The notes beneath the pieces were generated by a model. It saw only the letters and a list, made by a program, of their open reading frames with translations, did not search any database and had not been told where the DNA came from. From Ilumatobacteraceae bacterium (GTDB lineage: Bacteria > Actinomycetota > Acidimicrobiia > Acidimicrobiales > Ilumatobacteraceae), in contig SKSP01000045.1 in assembly GCA_007122945.1 (NCBI GenBank), forward strand, positions 1 to 5,484: 5,484 nt of DNA, in the 5' to 3' direction. This document shows, in pieces, positions 1 through 4,175 of this stretch (within the stretch, counting starts at the first letter, position 1; each line of letters opens with the position of its first letter). Position numbers and translations under genes: made by a program.

Positions 1-1970
1 GCCCGGCTGTGGTGGCCGAGCGCGTTGTAGTCGAAGTGCAGCCCGCGCTCGTCGACGAAGAAGCTGTGGCCGACGTTGTGGGCGCCGCGGGCGTAGACGA
101 CGCCTCGGGCGGGTTCGTCGCAGACGGTGACCTCGGCGGTGATCGTCCACGGTCGGCCGCCGAGCGCGGGGGAGGCGTCGGTCGGCACGTGCGAGGTGCC
201 AGCCAGGTACACGTAGGTGTCGCGATCGTGGGTCGTGCCGGGTCGGGCTGGCGCGGCGAACAGCTCGATCGTCCGGTCGTCGAGCGGGAGCACGCCGTGG
301 GCGCCCGCCTCGGTCCACCAGGTGTCGACCAGCTCGCGCAGCTTTCCGGGGTGTTCGTCGGCGAGGTCGTGGCACTCGGAGAAGTCGTCGTCGAGGTGGA
401 ACAGTCCCCACGTGTCGTCGTCGAACGGGGTGCCCGGCCAGTGGTAGGTGGTGGCCTTCCATCCGTCGACCCAGATGCCGCGGTGGCCCAGTTGCTCGAA
501 GTACTGGACCGACCGGGGCGGCGCCGCGTCGGCGTCGTCCCACAGCGGCTGGATGGTGCGGCCGTGGATCGGGAGCTGCACGTGGCCGCCGAACAGCTCG
601 GGTGCGGGTGCGCCCGTCACGTCGAGCACGGTGGCCGCGATGTCGATGGCGTGGCAGAACTGCGGGCGGATCTCCCCGCGGGTCTCGATGCCGGCCGGCC
701 AGTGCACGACGAGCGGGTCGCGCACGCCGCCGCCGTAGGTGTTCTGCTTGTACCAGCGCAGCGGGCTGTTGCCGGCCTGCGCCCACCCCCACGGGTAGTT
801 GCAGTGCGAACGAGGTCCGCCGATGTCGTCGAGCCGGTTCGTCACGATCTCGTCGATGTCCTCGGGCATCTGGTTGAAGAAGCTGAACTCGTCCATCACG
901 CCGAGCGGTCCGCCCTCGCGACTGGCGCCGTTGTCCGACAGCACCATGAACACGGTGTTGTCCAGCTCGCCGAGGCCGTCGAGGAACGACACGAGCCGGC
1001 CGATCTGGTCGTCGGTGTGCTCGAGCATCGCGGCGAACGCCTCCTGGAGCCGGCACGCGAAACGCTTGTGGTTCTCCGTCAGGTCGTCCCACGCCGGCAC
1101 GCCGAGGTTCGGCGGTGCGAGCGTCGTGCCCTCGGGGATCACGCCGAGCTCGACCTGGCGCTCGTACCACCGCTGGCGCCACACGTCGTAGCCCTCGTCG
1201 AACGCGCCGCGCCATCGCTCCAGGTACTCGGGTGGTGCCTGGTGGGGTGCGTGCATCGCACCGAACGCCAGGTACAGGAAGAACGGTCGGTCGGGTCGCA
1301 CCGACTGGAGGTCGCGGATCCAGCCCATCGACCGGTCGACCATGTCCTCGCTGACGTGGTAGCCGTCGTCGGGGCCGCCGGGCGGGTCGACGTGGTGATT
1401 GTCGTGGGTGAGCTCGGGGTGGAACTGGTCGGTCTCGCCCTGCAGGAAGCCGTAGAAGCGGTCGAACCCCTGCTGCAGCGGCCAGTGGTGGTGCGGGCCG
1501 GCGGCCGATGTCTCGTCCATCGGGGCGAGGTGCCACTTGCCCGCCGCGTAGGTGGCGTAGCCGTGGTCGCGGAGGTGGTGGGCGATCGTGGCGGTGCGCG
1601 GGCCGATGCCGCCGCGCATGTGGGGGAACCCGGTGTTCCAGTTCGACACGCCGCGCATCCCGACCGCGTGGTGGTTGCGGCCGGTCAGCAGGCACGCCCG
1701 GGTGGGGGAGCACAGCGCGGTCGTGTGGAACCCGGTGTGGAGCACGCCGCCCGCGGCGAGCGCGTCGACGTGCGGGGTCGCCATCGTCGAGCCGTAGCAG
1801 CCGAACTGGGCGAACCCGACGTCGTCGAGCACGACCATCACGACGTTCGGGCGGCTGGTGCGATCGCGACCGGGCAGCCGCAGCCCGGCGGGTGGGTCGG
1901 GCCACCACGGGGTGGAATCGGCGACCGTGCGGCCGATGCGCCCGCCGAAGTCGGGCTCGGTGCTGCTCAT
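1..1970 (-). CDS. Arylsulfatase, type I (formylglycine-dependent), 3' end cut by window
   Basis: Hydrolyses sulfate esters using a formylglycine made from the active-site cysteine. The first 656 residues are visible; reading continues beyond position 1, and I estimate roughly 100-130 residues are missing by comparison with mycobacterial AtsA/AtsD-type enzymes of about 790 aa. The full type I active site can be read: metal ligands D49-D50 (VVLDDVGF), nucleophile C87 in the CSPTR signature followed by ACLLTGR, K145-W-H147, H240 in GAMHAPH, D346-N347 in LSDNGA, and K408. From about residue 606 a beta-rich segment resembles the C-terminal sandwich region of AtsD-like enzymes. There is no signal peptide, so the enzyme is probably cytosolic; maturation needs a formylglycine-generating enzyme encoded elsewhere. 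The ATG at 1970 has no usable Shine-Dalgarno sequence but sits 6 nt after a candidate -10, suggesting a leaderless transcript. It is divergent from the TetR gene and shares its operator. The substrate is unknown. Confidence 0.95.
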   Translation of the reverse strand, partial: MSSTEPDFGGRIGRTVADSTPWWPDPPAGLRLPGRDRTSRPNVVMVVLDDVGFAQFGCYGSTMATPHVDALAAGGVLHTGFHTTALCSPTRACLLTGRNHHAVGMRGVSNWNTGFPHMRGGIGPRTATIAHHLRDHGYATYAAGKWHLAPMDETSAAGPHHHWPLQQGFDRFYGFLQGETDQFHPELTHDNHHVDPPGGPDDGYHVSEDMVDRSMGWIRDLQSVRPDRPFFLYLAFGAMHAPHQAPPEYLERWRGAFDEGYDVWRQRWYERQVELGVIPEGTTLAPPNLGVPAWDDLTENHKRFACRLQEAFAAMLEHTDDQIGRLVSFLDGLGELDNTVFMVLSDNGASREGGPLGVMDEFSFFNQMPEDIDEIVTNRLDDIGGPRSHCNYPWGWAQAGNSPLRWYKQNTYGGGVRDPLVVHWPAGIETRGEIRPQFCHAIDIAATVLDVTGAPAPELFGGHVQLPIHGRTIQPLWDDADAAPPRSVQYFEQLGHRGIWVDGWKATTYHWPGTPFDDDTWGLFHLDDDFSECHDLADEHPGKLRELVDTWWTEAGAHGVLPLDDRTIELFAAPARPGTTHDRDTYVYLAGTSHVPTDASPALGGRPWTITAEVTVCDEPARGVVYARGAHNVGHSFFVDERGLHFDYNALGHHSR

Positions 1971-1976
1971 CGCCCC

Positions 1977-2005
1977 ATCGAAACACTTGTCAGTGAGACT
2001 GTCAA
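1977..2005 (-). promoter_or_regulatory. Candidate promoter of the left arylsulfatase
   Basis: Reading the minus strand, a perfect -35 hexamer TTGACA lies at 2005-2000. A 17-nt spacer follows, then a weak -10 TTCGAT at 1982-1977 (three of six consensus bases). Only 6 nt separate it from the ATG at 1970, so the predicted start point falls on or next to the start codon. This fits leaderless transcription, which is common in actinobacteria. The spacer lies inside the inverted repeat, so a bound repressor would block it. Assignment is by inspection only. Confidence 0.5.
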
Positions 2006-2010
2006 CTGTT
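1982..2010. promoter_or_regulatory. Inverted-repeat operator, probable TetR-family binding site
   Basis: A 29-bp dyad has 13-nt arms of which 11 pair. The left arm reads AACAcTTGtCAGT (1982-1994) and the right arm ACTGtCAAcTGTT (1998-2010), around the 3-nt centre GAG; lower-case positions do not pair. It fills the middle of the 52-bp region between the divergent sulfatase and tetR-type genes and overlaps candidate promoters for both. Size, symmetry and position fit autoregulation by the adjacent TetR-family protein. The repeat is directly visible; the binding partner is inferred from adjacency. Confidence 0.8.
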
Positions 2011-2015
2011 ACCGT
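1987..2015 (+). promoter_or_regulatory. Candidate promoter of the TetR-family gene
   Basis: On the plus strand a -35-like TTGTCA (1987-1992) is followed by a 17-nt spacer and a -10-like TACCGT (2010-2015), which fits the TAnnnT pattern common in actinobacterial promoters. The GTG start codon begins 7 nt later at 2023, so the transcript would be leaderless. This -35 and the one serving the divergent sulfatase lie in the two arms of the same dyad, so the two promoters are near mirror images. Confidence 0.5.
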
Positions 2016-2022
2016 ATCACCC

Positions 2023-2751
2023 GTGCCCCCACCCCACCAACCGTCTGGCCGAACCGACCGGAACCCGTCGATCGGCGCGGACGGTTCGCAGCTGCCATCC
2101 GAACCGTCTGCCGGAACCGGCGCCGATCGGTCGATCGGCGCGGACGGTTCGGGGGGTGAGGCGACCGACGGGCGGCGGGCGCGGCGCGAGCGCAACCGCG
2201 AGGCGGTGGTCGACGCGCTGCTCGGGTTCTACCGCGGCGGCGTGCTGCAGCCGTCCACCGACCAGATCGCCGAGCGGGCCGGCATCTCGGCGCGCTCGCT
2301 GTTCCGCTACTTCGACGACGTCGACGATCTGTGCCGCGTCGCGATCAGCCACCAGATCCGTCACGTCGGCGACCTGTTCTTCGTCGACGTCGACGCCGAC
2401 CTCGGCCTGTCCGAGCGAGCGGCGTCGTTCGTCGCCCAGCGGCTCGACCTGTACGAGGCGATGTCGTGGGTCGGTGTCATCGCTCGCACCCGCGAGCCGT
2501 TCCAACCGTTGATCGCTGCCGAGCTGCGTCAGGCCCGCGCGATCCTCCGTCGCCAGCTGCGCGAGGTGTTCGCGGCCGAGCTCGACGTGCTCGCGCGCGA
2601 CGACCCGGCCGAGGTCGACCGTCGCGTCGCCGCCGCCGACGTGCTGTGCTCGTTCGAGGCGTACCGCCTGCTGCTCGACGACCACGGCCTCGACCGCCCC
2701 GCCATCGCCGACACCCTCACGACCGCCCTCGCCCGCCACTTCGAGTTCTGA
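2023..2751 (+). CDS. TetR/AcrR-family transcriptional regulator
   Basis: A 242-residue DNA-binding regulator, likely a ligand-responsive repressor of the divergent promoter region. The TetR N-terminal domain starts near residue 51 (RRARRERNREAVVDALLGFY). The helix-turn-helix lies at about 79-98, in TDQIAERAGISARSLFRYF, the usual TetR signature. Residues 104-242 form the variable helical ligand/dimer domain, which gives no substrate clue. The GTG start at 2023 was chosen because it follows a -10-like TACCGT by 7 nt. Other in-frame starts at 1987 (TTG) and 1993 (GTG) lie inside the operator, and the ATG at 1858 lies inside the divergent sulfatase; between 2026 and helix 1 there is no in-frame ATG, GTG or TTG. 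The first 50 residues are an odd Gly/Ser/Asp/Pro-rich extension containing SIGADGS twice (16-22 and 37-43). It may be co-transcribed with the dehalogenase 93 nt downstream. Confidence 0.93.
   Translation: MPPPHQPSGRTDRNPSIGADGSQLPSEPSAGTGADRSIGADGSGGEATDGRRARRERNREAVVDALLGFYRGGVLQPSTDQIAERAGISARSLFRYFDDVDDLCRVAISHQIRHVGDLFFVDVDADLGLSERAASFVAQRLDLYEAMSWVGVIARTREPFQPLIAAELRQARAILRRQLREVFAAELDVLARDDPAEVDRRVAAADVLCSFEAYRLLLDDHGLDRPAIADTLTTALARHFEF
2039..2151 (+). repeat. Two 50-nt direct repeat units inside the TetR N-terminal coding region
   Basis: Units at 2039-2088 and 2102-2151 align without gaps at about 41 of 50 positions, with a 63-nt (21-codon) period. Their last 22 nt (2067-2088 and 2130-2151) are identical and encode SIGADGS in both copies. 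Each unit opens with AACCGTCTG and closes with GGACGGTTCG, so the ends are also inverted with respect to each other. The in-frame period keeps the reading frame open. It looks like a local segmental duplication, not a named mobile element. Confidence 0.85.
2114..2150 (+). repeat. Strong dyad within the second repeat unit (potential mRNA hairpin)
   Basis: The core is a perfect dyad: GCGCCGATCG (2120-2129), centre GT, CGATCGGCGC (2132-2141). Outside it, GAACCG (2114-2119) can pair with CGGTTC (2145-2150), leaving a 3-nt bulge, so about 16 pairs could form in total. In a leaderless transcript it would lie about 90-130 nt from the 5' end, within codons of the regulator's N-terminal extension. No T-run follows, so it is not an intrinsic terminator. 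A role is not shown. Confidence 0.6.
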
Positions 2752-2760
2752 CGATGGATG

Positions 2761-2777
2761 CGTTCGCAGTGCGAACG
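2761..2777. promoter_or_regulatory. 17-bp perfect palindrome between the TetR and dehalogenase genes
   Basis: CGTTCGCA and TGCGAACG flank a single central G, 9 nt after the regulator's stop codon and 67 nt before the dehalogenase start. It could be a second regulator-binding site, unlike the 1982-2010 dyad in sequence, or a short RNA hairpin (7-bp stem, AGT loop). It lacks a downstream T-run, so a Rho-independent terminator is unlikely. No convincing separate promoter for the dehalogenase was seen in this 93-nt gap. Confidence 0.5.
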
Positions 2778-2831
2778 TGGACGTCGTCAGAACCCGAGCT
2801 GCCGAGCTGATCGCCGAGAACCCGAAACCCG

Positions 2832-2836
2832 GGAGG
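2832..2836 (+). promoter_or_regulatory. Shine-Dalgarno sequence of the dehalogenase
   Basis: GGAGG within GGGAGGAA lies 8 nt before the ATG at 2845. It fixes that start over the in-frame ATG at 2758, which would add 29 unrelated residues translated from the palindrome-containing intergenic gap. Confidence 0.85.
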
Positions 2837-2844
2837 AACCCACC

Positions 2845-3765
2845 ATGGAGACCCTGCGCACGCCCGACGATCGGTTCGTCGGGTTGCCCGACTTCGACTT
2901 CGAGCCGCACTACGCCGAGATCGACGACCTCGAGGGCGGGACCCTCCGGGTCCACTACCTCGACGAGGGCCCGGCCGACGCGGCGCCCGTGCTGTTGATG
3001 CACGGTGAGCCGTCGTGGTGCTTCCTGTACCGCCACATGATCCCGGTGCTGGTCGACGCCGGGCACCGGGTGGTCGCCCCCGACCTCGTCGGGTTCGGCC
3101 GATCGGACAAGCCGACGCGCACCACCGACTACACCTACGCCCGCCACGTCGACTGGATGGCCCAGCTGCTGTTCGAGCAACTCGACCTGCGCGACCTCAC
3201 GTTCTTCGGGCAGGACTGGGGCGGGCTGGTCGGCCTGCGCCTCGTCGCCCGCGACCCCGAACGCTACGCCCGCGTCGTGATCGGCAACACCGGTCTCCCC
3301 GACGGGAGCCGCTCGCCGGGCGACGCCTTCATGGCGTGGCAGAAGTTCTCCCAGGAGGCCGAGCACTTCCCGATCGGAGCGATCGTCAACGGCGGCTGTG
3401 TCACCGACCTGACGCCCGAGGTGATCGCCGCGTACGACGCGCCGTTCCCCGACGACGAGTACAAGGCCGGCGCCCGCATCTTCCCGAGCCTCGTCCCGAC
3501 GAGCACCGACGATCCGGCCGCACCGGACCAGGTCGCGGCGTGGGAGGTGCTGAAGCGCTTCGACAGGCCGTTCCTGTGCGCGTTCAGCGACCAGGACCCC
3601 ATCACCGGTCGCGGTGAGCGGGCGTTCATCGGTGTCGTTCCCGGTACGGAGGGTCAGCAGCACACGACCGTCGAGGGCGGCGGCCACTTCCTTCAGGAGG
3701 ACCAGGGCCCGCAGCTCGCGCGGATCATCGCCGACTTCGTCGACGCCACCCGGAGCCGGGCGTGA
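2845..3765 (+). CDS. Haloalkane dehalogenase, subfamily I (DhlA/DhmA-like)
   Basis: A 306-residue alpha/beta-hydrolase that by family hydrolyses carbon-halogen bonds of haloalkanes to an alcohol plus halide in the cytosol. All landmarks of subfamily I are readable: HGEPSW (53-58) with E55 at the oxyanion/halide site, nucleophile elbow GQDWGG with D124 and halide-binding W125, a cap-domain Trp at W165 (DAFMAWQKF) matching DhlA W175, catalytic acid D251 (FSDQDPITG) after strand 7, and H281 in GGGHFLQED. Spacing and length agree with DhlA (310 aa; D124, W125, W175, D260, H289, recalled from the literature). The aspartate nucleophile with two Trp halide ligands separates it from epoxide hydrolases, which use Tyr in the cap, though close relatives can be promiscuous. 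Start supported by GGAGG at 2832. The stop overlaps the next start (GTGA), so translation is coupled. Substrate range cannot be read. Confidence 0.9.
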   Translation: METLRTPDDRFVGLPDFDFEPHYAEIDDLEGGTLRVHYLDEGPADAAPVLLMHGEPSWCFLYRHMIPVLVDAGHRVVAPDLVGFGRSDKPTRTTDYTYARHVDWMAQLLFEQLDLRDLTFFGQDWGGLVGLRLVARDPERYARVVIGNTGLPDGSRSPGDAFMAWQKFSQEAEHFPIGAIVNGGCVTDLTPEVIAAYDAPFPDDEYKAGARIFPSLVPTSTDDPAAPDQVAAWEVLKRFDRPFLCAFSDQDPITGRGERAFIGVVPGTEGQQHTTVEGGGHFLQEDQGPQLARIIADFVDATRSRA

Positions 3766-4175
3766 CGCTCGGCTCGGTCCGCCATCACGTCCGCATCGAT
3801 CGCCCGGCCGACGAGGTCTGGGAACTGGTCGGCGATGCCGCCCGCCTGCACGAGTGGTTCCCCGGGATCGACGCCTGCGAGGTGGACGGCACGCGGCGGA
3901 CGATCACCGTCGGCACCGGTCTGCCGCTCCCCGAGGAGATCCTCGTGAACGACCCGTTGCAGCGCCGGTTCCAGTACCGGCTCGAGCTGCCGATGATCCA
4001 GCACCATCGCGGCACGATCGACGTGCTCGACCTCGACGACGGCACGTGCGTCGTCAGCTACCAGACCGACTGCGACCCGCGCACGATGGCCCTCACCATC
4101 GGCGGCGGGACCGCCGGCGCGCTCGACGAGCTGAAGCGCCAGATGGAATCGACGAACGGACAGGAGCCCCGCTGA
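3762..4175 (+). CDS. SRPBCC (polyketide cyclase/dehydrase-like, START-fold) protein
   Basis: A 137-residue single-domain protein of the SRPBCC superfamily, whose members hold hydrophobic ligands in a deep cavity; some are cyclases or hydratases, many only bind or carry. The opening strand and helix, VRIDRPADEVWELVGDAARLHEW (residues 10-32 in part), is the classic start of PF10604-type members. Further strands (about 47-90), a proline-containing stretch ELPMIQHHRG, and a long C-terminal helix (about 119-132) complete the helix-grip pattern. There is no signal peptide or membrane segment. The GTG start at 3762 overlaps the dehalogenase stop by 4 nt, with GGAG at 3752-3755 six nt upstream. Its stop overlaps the next ATG by one base. 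The tight coupling suggests it works on, or binds, the same substrate or intermediate. A specific reaction is not assignable. Confidence 0.87.
   Translation: MTLGSVRHHVRIDRPADEVWELVGDAARLHEWFPGIDACEVDGTRRTITVGTGLPLPEEILVNDPLQRRFQYRLELPMIQHHRGTIDVLDLDDGTCVVSYQTDCDPRTMALTIGGGTAGALDELKRQMESTNGQEPR

Noticed and set aside
801..812. 12-nt match GCAGTGCGAACG shared with the 2761-2777 palindrome
   Set aside because: It lies in sulfatase codons without the other palindrome arm. A match of this length is expected by chance in a GC-rich window of this size.
1858..2022. Upstream ATG (1858) as the start of the TetR-family gene
   Set aside because: It would run 113 bp into the divergent sulfatase coding region and across the operator and promoter. 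The added residues show no domain.
9..2159. A 716-codon plus-strand open frame antisense to the left sulfatase
   Set aside because: Its translation is Val/Arg/Gly/Ala-rich without recognisable motifs, whereas the opposite strand encodes a sulfatase with every catalytic residue. Long antisense open frames are expected from GC-rich codon bias.
2761..2777. Rho-independent terminator after the regulator gene
   Set aside because: The stem is short and no T-run follows.
2758..2844. Earlier in-frame ATG (2758) for the dehalogenase
   Set aside because: It would translate the palindrome-containing gap. The GGAGG at 2832-2836 points to the ATG at 2845, and the protein then matches the family length.
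2017..3687. A 556-codon minus-strand open frame across the regulator and dehalogenase genes
   Set aside because: Low-complexity shadow of two well-supported plus-strand genes; no motif, domain or ribosome-binding support.
2845..3765. Epoxide hydrolase as the identity of the alpha/beta-hydrolase
   Set aside because: HGEPSW, GQDWGG and the cap Trp at 165 fit subfamily-I dehalogenases; the paired cap tyrosines of epoxide hydrolases were not recognised.
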